Source of the DNA: Bacillus dicomae
GTDB taxonomy: Bacteria; Bacillota; Bacilli; Bacillales; Bacillaceae_G
Assembly: GCF_006494425.1 (NCBI RefSeq)
Contig: NZ_VHIV01000007.1
Coordinates: 1-64,000, forward strand
Direction of reading: 5' to 3'
Length of the DNA stretch: 64,000 bases
Shown here piece after piece: positions 9,801 to 17,752 of the stretch. The position numbers and the translations under genes were made by a program. Each line of letters opens with the position of its first letter. The first letter of the stretch is position 1. Below the pieces are notes generated by a model, which worked only from the letters and a program-made list of their open reading frames with translations, was not told where the DNA came from and did not search any database.

Positions 9801-11291
9801 AAAGTCCCAGTCGTTCCTAACATTGGAACAATTGCTGTCGGCATTGCAAAAGCTGGTGCTGATTTTATTAATATTAGCGGGTTTGACGGAGGAACGGGTG
9901 CTGCACGTATTCACGCATTGCAACATGTAGGTCTTCCTGTAGAGATTGGTGTGAAAGCCGCTCACAATGCTTTGCTAGAAGCAAATATGAGACATAAAGT
10001 AGAAATTTGGGCTGATGGTGGTATCCGAAGTGTTAATGATGCCTTGAAAATTATGCTCCTTGGAGCAAACCGCATTGGATTTGGTACATTATCCATGATT
10101 GCAATCGGCTGTACAACTTGCCGCGGATGTCATCTAGATACTTGTCACGTTGGAATTGCAACACAAATTGAATCTGAAGCTCAGGCGAAAGAACACGGAT
10201 TACGCCGCTTCGTCCCGCGTGAATTAGAAAGCGCCGTTGCTGGATTATTACATTTATTCACCACTTTTGGCGTAGAACTAAAACGATTAACAGGAAATCT
10301 TGGCTATACAAATTTACAAGAAATTGTCGGACGTTCTGATTTATTAGAACAAGTTCGCGGCAAAAATTTATTAGACTTATGTAATTTACTACAAACGATA
10401 GAACATCCATCTGTTACAAAAACAGAACACGTACTAGAAAAACAATTTGAAACAATTCATTCCCCTCATTCAAAAGAATTAGTAGGCGTTGGAGTAGAGC
10501 AACGCGTTATGGGTGGTCTAGAATCTTGCTATCGCGTTCGTAGTAAATTATATGAAGATACAGAGCTTGAACCACTTACATTAAAGTATACGAATGGCTC
10601 TGTTCCTGGAAATGGACTCGGTGCTTACAATAGTGAGAACTTATTTATACACGTAAATGGCGGTGCACAAGATGGTATTGGTAAAACCTCCTTTGGTGGT
10701 GGTATTTATATAACGAAAGCAAAAGGAAAAGACGGCATATATTATAACGGTTCTGTCGGAAAAGGTTTTGGATACGGTGCACAAAAAGGGGCGCTATACG
10801 TTCAAGGTAACGCTGATGCTCGCGCTGGCATTCGCCTCTCTGGAGCAGACATGATAATTGGAGGGCGCATGACAAAGCCACTCCGTGAAAAAGAGCAAGG
10901 GAATATAGGAGCATACTCTAACATTAAAGGTTTCGCTTTTGAATATATGACAAATGGGCGAGCGCTCGTTTTAGGGGATCCTGGTCCGTGGATCTGTGCC
11001 GGTATGACTGGCGGTGTTGTTTATTTACGTCATGATTCAAACCTAGGCTTAACAGAACAAGCCTTAAAAAGAAGAATCGCAAAAGGAGCAAATGTTACAT
11101 TACAACCAATTAGTAAAAATGGTGCGCAAGATGTAACTGAGTTATTACTCGATTATATCCATGTATTAAATGAACATGAGCAATACGAGGAAGTTGCTTT
11201 GTTAACACCACTCCTCGATGATATGCAACACCAATTTTTTGAAATCATCCCGAAAAAAGAGCAGGCTGATCCATCTATCTCAACAGAGTGA
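6855..11291 (+). CDS. gltA: Glutamate synthase large subunit (no small subunit nearby)
   Basis: 1478 residues. The protein begins with a 23-residue propeptide before C24 (DACGIVSV), the N-terminal nucleophile of the class II amidotransferase domain (about 24-420). A central domain, the FMN-binding synthase barrel (about 780-1150) and the C-terminal GXGXG beta-helix (about 1200-1450) follow. The 3Fe-4S cysteines are in CTTCRGCHLDTC (C1086, C1092, C1097). The reaction is glutamine + 2-oxoglutarate + 2 e- to 2 glutamate. The NADPH-oxidising small subunit (gltB) that follows it in B. subtilis is absent, as is the divergent activator gltC, so the electron donor is unclear. The start ATG at 6855 has a strong GAGGGGGG site. 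Confidence 0.93.
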   Translation: MLNKTNTWTPSLFRDYKNAEHDACGIVSVMEKRKIPTKENIELCIQSLVKMNHRAGFINGEGDGIGIHIDVPKALWNEKLKSSGYNPTIVDHPHFIVGHFFLNKNENIVDLKNHIRTQLNNENFAILFESDDVINSDALGPLGKQEEPLFWQVALIAENEVANIEQTLFSVTIKIEENEAIHVASLSRDHVVYKVLGAGDTLVAYYNDLQHPLIASTMTLGHNRYSTNTLSNFFRVQPFSVLGHNGEINTIAKLRDQAEMIHVPLTAGGSDSQDLNRTLETLLVQYDYSLFEAMDILFPPIINEIKLYEPHLQNLYTYIREAWGHFAQGPAGIISRYKDEAVFSVDSLGLRPVWKVETESSYVFSSEPGVVSPTEYVAEPKPLAPGEKVGLKWNEQDELVLYEYDDYQTQVYNRFEKRMDITDYHLNLSIPETKEIPGLCDSMQVETKQYVAFGWDREHIQLLEQMATKGVEPIRSLGHDSPLAALDTDRRNIADFIKESVAVVTNPAIDRDREVEHFSTRTILGERPSLLSGAKQPFVVEMLSPIILEGSAAQSIAEELHTITYEQLIELFNTHSSIATISATFSQSETLQCALSRIGSEAITAVKNGASLLLIDDANAHLNERLWIDPHLVTAKIHQVLRENKLRRNCSLVIRSGALRSLHDIVTLYGLGADSINPYLLFATVNDGTKTPIMNLYNALNKGLEKVISTIGIHELRGYGRLYSSIGLHEEIANILQITNFFGSNDLAFSLDSLTEDAQMRADDYNNPKVRMRKSFHIFPRIWKAIGDVAKGNSYDDYRDKLSELEENNPIAIRHLIQTKQAKYVVPTEEVSISIQNHDLPFIISSMSFGSQNEIAFRAYAEAADQLNMISLNGEGGEIKDMIGKYPHTRGQQVASGRFGVNAELLNSSNLIEIKIGQGAKPGEGGHLPGSKVTAKIAEARNATIGSDLISPSNNHDIYSIEDLAQMITEIKTANHLAKVAVKVPVVPNIGTIAVGIAKAGADFINISGFDGGTGAARIHALQHVGLPVEIGVKAAHNALLEANMRHKVEIWADGGIRSVNDALKIMLLGANRIGFGTLSMIAIGCTTCRGCHLDTCHVGIATQIESEAQAKEHGLRRFVPRELESAVAGLLHLFTTFGVELKRLTGNLGYTNLQEIVGRSDLLEQVRGKNLLDLCNLLQTIEHPSVTKTEHVLEKQFETIHSPHSKELVGVGVEQRVMGGLESCYRVRSKLYEDTELEPLTLKYTNGSVPGNGLGAYNSENLFIHVNGGAQDGIGKTSFGGGIYITKAKGKDGIYYNGSVGKGFGYGAQKGALYVQGNADARAGIRLSGADMIIGGRMTKPLREKEQGNIGAYSNIKGFAFEYMTNGRALVLGDPGPWICAGMTGGVVYLRHDSNLGLTEQALKRRIAKGANVTLQPISKNGAQDVTELLLDYIHVLNEHEQYEEVALLTPLLDDMQHQFFEIIPKKEQADPSISTE

Positions 11292-11363
11292 TATACCTCA
11301 TTCTCATTTTCAAGAAAAAATTGACGAAGTACACTTCTCATAGTAATCTATAGTAACAATTTG

Positions 11364-11392
11364 AAACCTGCTGAAATTCAGCAGGTTTTTTT
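11364..11392 (+). terminator. Terminator of gltA
   Basis: Stem AAACCTGCTG/CAGCAGGTTT with a small loop, then seven Ts. Confidence 0.85.
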
Positions 11393-11472
11393 ACTAAAAA
11401 TTGATGTTTAAAAAGAATTAGGAAAAAGTATAAATGAATCTTAATTTCTTTTGAATGTCACTAAAATATCAC

Positions 11473-11520
11473 TTGCTAACATATTGTAATGAATGTATAG
11501 TATCATGTTGTACATTCATT
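11473..11520 (+). promoter_or_regulatory. ygaE promoter with an inverted-repeat operator over the -10
   Basis: TTGCTA (11473-11478), 17-bp spacer, TATAGT (11496-11501). A perfect 10-bp inverted repeat, AATGAATGTA (11488-11497) and TACATTCATT (11511-11520), straddles the -10 and start site with a 13-bp gap. This layout suggests a TetR-like or similar dimeric repressor. Confidence 0.6.
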
Positions 11521-11549
11521 ATGACAAGAGAAAGGATCTTATTTAGGGT

Positions 11550-12638
11550 ATGAAACTTGGTGCTCGCATTTTAAAAACGGGTATTGCCATCACATTAGCT
11601 TTATTTGCTTGTATTTTGCTTCAATTACCGAGTCCGGTGTTTGCGGGAATCTCAGCTATCTTCGCTGTTCAACCGTCTGTATACCGTTCGTATTTAACTG
11701 CACTTGAACAAATTCAAGCAAACGTTATTGGTGCGGTTTTCGCTATCGCATTTGCTACTGCTTTTGGACATAATCCTTTTATTATTGGATTAACATGTAT
11801 ATTAGTAATTGCGCTTACGTTACAATTACGATTAGAAAACACGATATCAATTGCTTTAGTAACAGTTATCGCCATTATGGAGTATCAGGGCGAAGATTTC
11901 TTTAGTTTTGCCTTACTTCGCTTTGCGACGATTATGATTGGTATTATTGCGGCTTCACTTGTGAATTTAGTGTTTATGCCGCCAAAATATGAAACAAAAC
12001 TTTATCATCGTATCGTTGATAATACAGAAGAAATTGTAAAATGGATTCGAATGAATAGCAGGCAAGCTTCTGATTTCACAACGCTAAAAACTGATATTGA
12101 TCGTATGAAAGAAAAAATGATCAAACTAAACCATTACTATTTGCTGTATAAAGAAGAAAGAAGCTACACGAAAAAAGTAAAGTTCGCAAAAATTCGTAAG
12201 CTCGTTTTATTCAGACAAATGTTAGCGACGACAAGCCGTGCTTTAAGTACGTTAAAATCATTACATCGTACTGAAAACGAACTGCGCTATATGCCAGAAG
12301 AATTTCAGGAATCTATCCAGAACGAACTTGATTCATTAACACATTATCATGAACAAGTTTTATTAAAATTTATTGGTAAAGCAAAAAAACAACAGTCTGT
12401 TGAAATGCTTGATGAAGTTGAAACAGGTAAACAAGAATTAATTGATATCTTTATGGATTATCAAAACAAAGACGATGAGGAAGCATATAAAACATGGCTA
12501 CACCTCTTCCCTCTTATTTCTGCCATTATTAACTATAGTGAAGAAGTAGAGCATTTAGATTTACTTGTGGATAGCTTCTACACATACCATAAACCAGAAG
12601 CAGAACTCAAAATTGATGATAAAAAAGAAGACGAATAA
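11550..12638 (+). CDS. ygaE: YgaE, aromatic acid exporter-type (FUSC/ArAE_1) membrane protein
   Basis: 362 residues. The N-terminal half (about 1-145) has six hydrophobic segments of the ArAE_1 family. The C-terminal half is a soluble, largely helical charged domain with many Lys/Glu residues. Members are proposed efflux proteins for aromatic acids; this one has not been assigned a substrate. The ATG at 11550 follows AGAAAGGA. It is convergent with ygaD and shares a terminator with it. The operator-like repeat in its promoter points to induction by a ligand. Confidence 0.85.
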   Translation: MKLGARILKTGIAITLALFACILLQLPSPVFAGISAIFAVQPSVYRSYLTALEQIQANVIGAVFAIAFATAFGHNPFIIGLTCILVIALTLQLRLENTISIALVTVIAIMEYQGEDFFSFALLRFATIMIGIIAASLVNLVFMPPKYETKLYHRIVDNTEEIVKWIRMNSRQASDFTTLKTDIDRMKEKMIKLNHYYLLYKEERSYTKKVKFAKIRKLVLFRQMLATTSRALSTLKSLHRTENELRYMPEEFQESIQNELDSLTHYHEQVLLKFIGKAKKQQSVEMLDEVETGKQELIDIFMDYQNKDDEEAYKTWLHLFPLISAIINYSEEVEHLDLLVDSFYTYHKPEAELKIDDKKEDE

Positions 12639-12675
12639 AAAACAGCTCCTTTTATGACAAAGGAGCTGTTTCTGT
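12637..12675. terminator. Bidirectional terminator between ygaE and ygaD
   Basis: Stem AAACAGCTCCTTT paired with AAAGGAGCTGTTT around a TATGAC loop. The ygaD stop codon lies inside the hairpin, so it serves both convergent genes. Confidence 0.8.
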
Positions 12676-14412
12676 TATATGTTGAAGTTGATATAAGTTG
12701 TAATAAAATCCTCTTTTTTTCATTAACTCTTCATGAGAACCTGTCTCTTTAATTTCACCATCTTCAATGTAAATAATCGTATCCACATGCGTGATCGTTG
12801 CCAATCGATGTGCAATTATAATCGTCGTCCGATCAGCAGCTAACGTCTGAAGCGCCTCTTGAATATATCGTTCATTTTCTAAATCTAAAGCGGAAGTCGC
12901 TTCATCTAATATAAGTAACGATGGATTCTTTAAAAACACTCGTGCAATCGCTACACGTTGCCTTTGCCCACCAGATAACTTCACGCCGCGTTCCCCAACG
13001 ACAGTATCATAACCATCAGGTAACTCTACAATAAAATCATGAATTTGCGCAGCTTTAGCAGCCGCAATCACTTCTTCCTCTGTAGCTTTCGGATTTCCGT
13101 ATAAAATATTTGCCCCGATTGTATCGCTAAATAACAAATTATCTTGTAGTACAATTCCAATATGACTACGTAAATTTCTCATATCATACTTTCTGACATC
13201 TATCCCATCTACATAAACTGCACCTGAAGAAACATCATAGAAACGTGGGATTAAACTAGCAAGAGATGACTTCCCTCCCCCACTTGCTCCTACAAGTGCT
13301 ACCTTCTCTCCAGGCCACATAGTTAATGAAAGGTTATGTAATATCTCTTTTTCATCCGTATTGTAACGAAAAGATACATTATCAAATATCACTTCACCAT
13401 TTAATTTCTTCGTTTGTACCGCACTTGGCACATTCACAATATCGTATTTTTCATCTAACAATTCAAACACTCGATCCATCGATGCGAAAGACTGTGTTAA
13501 TGTTGTAGAGGAATTGACAAGGCGGCGAAGCGGACTATACAAACTATCCATATATCCAACAAAAGCAACCATAGTCCCTAACGTTAATTGTCCCTGAATC
13601 ACTTCGTACGCTGCAAAACCGATTACAAGTAACGGCCCTAAATCTGTTAACGTATTTACTGCCGAAAATGTTCTCGCTGTCCAACTCGTATGTGTTAATG
13701 CTTTCGTCAAAAATTCATTATTTCTTTTTTCAAACTGCTTACCCTCATACTCTTCTAATGCAAAGCTACGTGTCACCTGCATCCCTTGAATACGTTCATG
13801 TAAATATCCTTGCATCGTTGCTAACGCTTGTGAACGTTCTTTCGTCAATTTACGAAGACGCCCAAAAAAATATTTCACTGCCACTACATAAATAGGTAAA
13901 ATTAATAGCGCAACAAATGTCAATTTTATATTCATAGAAGACATAACAATAATAGCGATAGCAATCGTTGCCGTATCTAACCAAACATTCATCAAACCAG
14001 TAATTACAAAGTCCTTCGTTTGTTCTACATCATGAATGACACGTGAAATAATCTCCCCTGTTTTTGTATTCGAATAATAACGTAAGCTCAACTTTTGTAA
14101 ATGACCAAAAATATGTTTTCGCAAATCATATAGTATTGTATTTGCGATACGCTGCGCGAAATATTGGCGATAATATTCAATTGGCGGTCTTAATACTGCA
14201 AAAATAAAAAAAGCAATCCCAATCGCTATTACTAGTTGGGACGTTTTATCTTGAAGTGAACCTCCGCCCTGAATTACATCATCAATAATATATTTTAATA
14301 ACCACGGCATAATAAGCGGGATACCAAACTTTACTAGGCCGATCATAATCGTAATAGCAATAAGCCATCGATATGGTTTAACAAATTGCAAATATCTTTT
14401 TATACCTTGCAC
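12652..14412 (-). CDS. ygaD: YgaD, ABC exporter with fused membrane and ATPase domains
   Basis: 586 residues. Six transmembrane helices (about 1-310) are followed by the nucleotide-binding domain with Walker A GASGGGKSS, Q-loop, signature LSGGQRQRVAIAR and Walker B LLILDEATSALD. This is the homodimeric type IV exporter architecture (BmrA/Sav1866-like), consistent with drug or lipid export. The start is GTG at 14412 with AGAGGGGGG upstream. It follows ygaC after a 54-bp gap with a hairpin. The substrate is not determined by sequence. Confidence 0.9.
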   Translation of the reverse strand: MQGIKRYLQFVKPYRWLIAITIMIGLVKFGIPLIMPWLLKYIIDDVIQGGGSLQDKTSQLVIAIGIAFFIFAVLRPPIEYYRQYFAQRIANTILYDLRKHIFGHLQKLSLRYYSNTKTGEIISRVIHDVEQTKDFVITGLMNVWLDTATIAIAIIVMSSMNIKLTFVALLILPIYVVAVKYFFGRLRKLTKERSQALATMQGYLHERIQGMQVTRSFALEEYEGKQFEKRNNEFLTKALTHTSWTARTFSAVNTLTDLGPLLVIGFAAYEVIQGQLTLGTMVAFVGYMDSLYSPLRRLVNSSTTLTQSFASMDRVFELLDEKYDIVNVPSAVQTKKLNGEVIFDNVSFRYNTDEKEILHNLSLTMWPGEKVALVGASGGGKSSLASLIPRFYDVSSGAVYVDGIDVRKYDMRNLRSHIGIVLQDNLLFSDTIGANILYGNPKATEEEVIAAAKAAQIHDFIVELPDGYDTVVGERGVKLSGGQRQRVAIARVFLKNPSLLILDEATSALDLENERYIQEALQTLAADRTTIIIAHRLATITHVDTIIYIEDGEIKETGSHEELMKKRGFYYNLYQLQHITETAPLS

Positions 14413-14432
14413 GTAATCCCCCCTCTAATAGG

Positions 14433-14465
14433 ACAAACCTGCCGGGAAATCCCCTGCAGGTTTGT
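14433..14465 (-). terminator. Hairpin between ygaC and ygaD
   Basis: Perfect 10-bp stem ACAAACCTGC/GCAGGTTTGT with a 13-nt loop. On the minus strand it is not followed by a clear T-run, so it may only attenuate readthrough or stabilise the ygaC mRNA. Confidence 0.45.
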
Positions 14466-14466
14466 T

Positions 14467-14997
14467 TTAATTTCTGTACATTAAATATCTTTCATACCAC
14501 ATATCTACAAAATCTGGCGCGAATGGCCCTTTTCTCTGATGAATCCATTGTGTTAATTGTGCTACATTTCGTTTTAAAATGGTATCAATAACAGGTGGAT
14601 ACTGCATAATTTGACTATGCTTTTCATACTCATCTTCATCTAGAAGCGTATATGTCATATCTGGGTACACTTTAATATCTAAATCATAATCAATATACTT
14701 CAATGCTTCAGAATCATATGCAAAAGGCGAGCTTAAATTACAATAATAATATACGCCCTCTTCTCTTAGCATTCCAATTACATTAAACCAATAATTCGCA
14801 TGAAAATAACAAATTGCTGGTTCACGAGTAATCCATGTTCGGCCATCTGATTCTGTCACCACCGTGCGATCATTCGCACCGATTACAAGACTCTGTGTCC
14901 CTTTTAAAATTGTTGTCTCTTCCCACATTCTATGAATGGAGCCATTATGTTTATAACTATGTATTTGTACCTTTTCTCCTTCTTTGGGAAATCCCAT
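14467..14997 (-). CDS. ygaC: YgaC, DUF402/UPF0374 nucleoside tri-/diphosphatase family
   Basis: 176 residues, the standard length of UPF0374. It contains the conserved pattern of acidic residues on a beta-barrel, such as [13 protein letters not shown] and LLDEDEYE, which in the staphylococcal homologue bind divalent metal for nucleoside tri- and diphosphate hydrolysis. ATG at 14997 follows GAAGGGAG. It lies between ygaB and ygaD, as in B. subtilis. The biochemical assignment is inferred from the family. Confidence 0.88.
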
Positions 14998-15181
14998 ATA
15001 TGCTCCCTTCCTTCAACTGCAAATGCTCTTTGTTGAAATGCATTCACTTTTTTTCTATTATAACTTTTTTGTCGAAATTTTAAAACTAAAGCGACAAGAC
15101 CCTATTTTTCACACTGCACAAACTGAAATTTTATGACTGAAGTCTTCGCTGAATGATTTATAAAAGAGGAAATGAGAATAG

Positions 15182-15222
15182 AAAAAGCCCTTCCCTATTT
15201 TCCTGCAAAGAAGGACCTTTTA
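15182..15222 (-). terminator. Terminator of ygaB
   Basis: Imperfect stem between AAAAGGTCCTTC and GAAGGGCTTTTT on the minus strand, with a terminal T-run, 20 bp after the ygaB stop. Confidence 0.7.
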
Positions 15223-15242
15223 TCTGAAGATAATAATATGCC

Positions 15243-15503
15243 TTATCCTAAATTTGAAATCGTTTTTTCAGTTTCAAAAGATTGAATCACATTATTTGTT
15301 TGCTCTTCAAATTTTTCATGTAATAACTTTAAAGCTAATTCTGTCCGATATATTTCTTGGCGGATAAAATGTAATTCCTTTTTATCGCACGTATTCTTTT
15401 CGCTCATTTCAATTTGCTGATACTTCTCTAGATGAGCTTGTAACTTCAACAACTCATCCATCGTTTCCAACTGTTCTCCTACCAACTTATCAAAATCGTT
15501 CAT
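15243..15503 (-). CDS. ygaB: YgaB, small coiled-coil protein
   Basis: 86 residues, almost wholly charged and helical, with heptad-like leucines through positions 5-75 that suggest a coiled coil. No catalytic motif or membrane segment is present. It matches YgaB by length and position (sspE - ygaB - ygaC order). The function is unknown. ATG at 15503 has AAAAGGGGG upstream. Confidence 0.8.
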   Translation of the reverse strand: MNDFDKLVGEQLETMDELLKLQAHLEKYQQIEMSEKNTCDKKELHFIRQEIYRTELALKLLHEKFEEQTNNVIQSFETEKTISNLG

Positions 15504-15652
15504 TACTTACCCCCTTTTAGAATTATTTATCAGTTATTATTCCTCATTACATATTTCTAATCTCTAACTTCCTTCTCCTTTGACTACATTTGTTGACTTA
15601 TTAGAAGTTATGTCGTTCGCTTTATTTTCATCACCATGACCAAAGCACAAAG

Positions 15653-15684
15653 AAAACACTTCTCACGAGTTAGAGAAGTGTTTT
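15653..15684 (-). terminator. Terminator of sspE
   Basis: Twelve-base stem AAAACACTTCTC/GAGAAGTGTTTT, 8-nt loop, T-rich tail on the minus strand. Confidence 0.85.
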
Positions 15685-15691
15685 TCTTTCA

Positions 15692-15973
15692 TTACTGATT
15701 TGAACTAGAAGATTGTGATTGTTTTGCAGCTGACTGTGCATTTTGTTTTTTCACAGCATGCACATCTGTTTCAGTTGCAAATTCTGTACCATAGCTAGCA
15801 TTTGCACTTTGTGCACCAGAAGCTTGCGCTTTCTTTGCTTCTGATTGTGCGTTTGCTTGTTTTACTGCTTGCACATCTGTTTCAGTTGAAAACTCTGTAC
15901 CATAACTAGCATTTGTACTTTGAATGCTAGCACCAGAAGTTGCTTTGTTATAACCTTGTTGTTTTTTACTCAT
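15692..15973 (-). CDS. sspE: Gamma-type small acid-soluble spore protein SspE
   Basis: 93 residues rich in Gln, Ala, Ser, Asn and Lys. Two repeats each contain NASYGTEF(S/A)TETDV, the site cut by the germination protease GPR, followed by an Ala/Gln-rich segment. Gamma SASPs do not bind DNA; they store amino acids in the spore core for use on germination. ATG at 15973 follows GGAGGTGAG; an upstream in-frame start adds 11 residues unlike the family. Expression is expected in the forespore under SigG, though I could not fix a promoter. Confidence 0.94.
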   Translation of the reverse strand: MSKKQQGYNKATSGASIQSTNASYGTEFSTETDVQAVKQANAQSEAKKAQASGAQSANASYGTEFATETDVHAVKKQNAQSAAKQSQSSSSNQ

Positions 15974-16097
15974 CTTTCTCACCTCCACAATCAATAATGT
16001 AACCAATTCAACTAGAAGCTATCCGTAATTTTCTTTTGAAAACTTACGCATATATCTCTCATCACTCATTCAAACTATAGAAAATGGAGGTGGGAAT

Positions 16098-16322
16098 ATG
16101 TATATAGGACGCGATATGACTGAACTAACGATGGTTTCAAAAAGTGAATGGAAAGAAGATGAATTAGCTTATTTTCATCATTCATTACAACAGATTCTGC
16201 CTTATTTAAACGCAGAAGGTCAAAGTATTTACAAAGAAATTGTAATAGAAATTGAATCAAGAGGTGGCTTACAAGAAGGGGATGCTAGTTGGACTCATGG
16301 AACAAGAATTTCTTACGATTAA
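16098..16322 (+). CDS. yfhS: YfhS-like small protein
   Basis: 74 residues, soluble and acidic, with no recognised domain. The start MYIGRDMTEL and the GAGGTG ribosome site are clear. Length and position between sspE and mutY fit yfhS of B. subtilis. There, as I recall, fabL also lies in this interval, but here it is absent. The role is unknown; proximity to spore genes hints at sporulation. Confidence 0.72.
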   Translation: MYIGRDMTELTMVSKSEWKEDELAYFHHSLQQILPYLNAEGQSIYKEIVIEIESRGGLQEGDASWTHGTRISYD

Positions 16323-16352
16323 AAAAGTGTTCCCAACCTGGGAACACTTTTT
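16322..16352 (+). terminator. Terminator of yfhS
   Basis: Stem AAAAAGTGTTCCCA/TGGGAACACTTTTT with a tiny loop and T-run. It ends immediately before the bcr1 element. Confidence 0.88.
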
Positions 16353-16353
16353 G

Positions 16354-16509
16354 TTTATCACGCTTTAATTGGCAGTAAGACCCCCACCTCAAAATGCAGC
16401 GAAAGCAAAGAATTTAGGTGGGGATCAACTGCCCATAAAAGTCCGATTGGTTCAACTAATAATCAGTGGGGGATGAAGAAACCCCCCACTGATTAAAGTT
16501 TCACTTTAT
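16354..16509 (-). repeat. bcr1 repeat element, intact, with TTTAT target duplication
   Basis: A 146-bp element (16359-16504) flanked by the 5-bp direct repeat TTTAT at 16354-16358 and 16505-16509. It holds three nested or adjacent inverted repeats: GGCAGT/ACTGCC, CCCCACCT/AGGTGGGG and AATCAGTGGGGG/CCCCCACTGATT, so its RNA would be highly folded. Total length (156 bp) and TTTAT duplication match the bcr1 element described only in the B. cereus group. The sense strand is taken as the minus strand. The right TTTAT contains the TAA stop of mutY. Confidence 0.85.
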
Positions 16510-17603
16510 TGCATTGTAATTTTCTCCACGCAATTCTCATAAATCGTACGATGCGATTTCGAGAAAGGTAACTGCTCAAATGCTTCTTTCGATACAAATT
16601 TCAACGTATCTGTTTCAACAATATTACCAGTTACTTTTCCGTAAAATACGAATATATCCCAAGTACGATGTGTAAACGTATGTTGTACATTCATTGCGTA
16701 TTCTTCAATAGAAATCGAAAGCTCAAATTTTTCTTTCATATAATCTGTAAGCTGTTCCTTCTGATTCCGAATTCCTTCTCCAAGTTCAATATTCGGAAAC
16801 TCCCACATATTAGCTAATAACCCGGTACTTGGACGTTTATTAATGACGTAACGACCATCTTCTGTTTGGAGCACACCTGCAACAATTGGTACCATCGTAG
16901 GAGCTTTCGCTTTACTTTTTACTGGTAACTCCTTTTGAACGCCTTCAGCGTATCCCCTGCAATGCTCACGTACAGGACAAAGTAAGCAAGATGGATTTTT
17001 GGGAATACAAATCAGTGCACCTAATTCCATCAAACCTTGATTAAAATAAGATGGATTTTCCGCCGAAATAATTTCACGCACAATCTCTTCAAACACTTTT
17101 CTCGTTTTTGGTTTTGCAATGTCATCCCATACTGATAAAATGCGAGATAATACACGCATAACATTTCCGTCAACTGCCGGCTCTGGTATACCATATGCGA
17201 TACTTAAAATAGCACCTTTTGTATAGGGACCGACCCCTTTTAATTTTTCAATTTTCTTTACATCGCTCGGTACTATCCCGCCGTATACTTCTTTTACTTC
17301 TTTTACGGCCGCATGTAAATTTCGTGCTCTAGAATAATATCCTAAACCTTCCCATGCCTTTAACACTTCTTCATCATCAGCATTTGCCAAAGCTTCTAAC
17401 GTAGGAAACTTCCCCATAAAATTCGCGTAATATGGTTTTACAGCTTCTACCCTTGTTTGCTGCAACATAATTTCCGAAACCCAAACACGGTATGGATCTT
17501 TATTTTTACGCCACGGTAAGTCGCGTTGCTCTTCTTCAAACCAACCAATTAAATCATTTTGAAACTGCTCTATGTTAAAATTATTTAATATTTCAAGTGT
17601 CAA
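16506..17603 (-). CDS. mutY: A/G-specific adenine DNA glycosylase MutY
   Basis: 365 residues. The HhH-GPD domain has catalytic E44 (SEIMLQQT), the hairpin [11 protein letters not shown] (121-131) and catalytic D145 (AVDGN). The 4Fe-4S ligands are C199, C206, C209 and C215. A C-terminal NUDIX-like domain (about 235-360) recognises 8-oxoG. It removes adenine mispaired with 8-oxoguanine. The stop codon coincides with the end repeat of a bcr1 element, so the element forms its 3' UTR. It lies between yfhS and yfhP, as in B. subtilis. Confidence 0.95.
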   Translation of the reverse strand: MTLEILNNFNIEQFQNDLIGWFEEEQRDLPWRKNKDPYRVWVSEIMLQQTRVEAVKPYYANFMGKFPTLEALANADDEEVLKAWEGLGYYSRARNLHAAVKEVKEVYGGIVPSDVKKIEKLKGVGPYTKGAILSIAYGIPEPAVDGNVMRVLSRILSVWDDIAKPKTRKVFEEIVREIISAENPSYFNQGLMELGALICIPKNPSCLLCPVREHCRGYAEGVQKELPVKSKAKAPTMVPIVAGVLQTEDGRYVINKRPSTGLLANMWEFPNIELGEGIRNQKEQLTDYMKEKFELSISIEEYAMNVQHTFTHRTWDIFVFYGKVTGNIVETDTLKFVSKEAFEQLPFSKSHRTIYENCVEKITMQ

Positions 17604-17752
17604 ACTTGATCCCCCTCATTTTTTTGCATATAAGTACTATTATAAAGATTTTAGGAAAAAATTTAAGTAAGATGACATAGGAAATAGAAGGCAAAGGACT
17701 TGAGGTATCGAATAAAAAGAGTTACATTAATAAAAAACGGAGGTGGATTTCT

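Noticed and set aside
16354-16509. CRISPR repeat or riboswitch
   Set aside because: The repeat occurs as dispersed single copies with a target duplication and no spacers, and is located after, not before, a gene.
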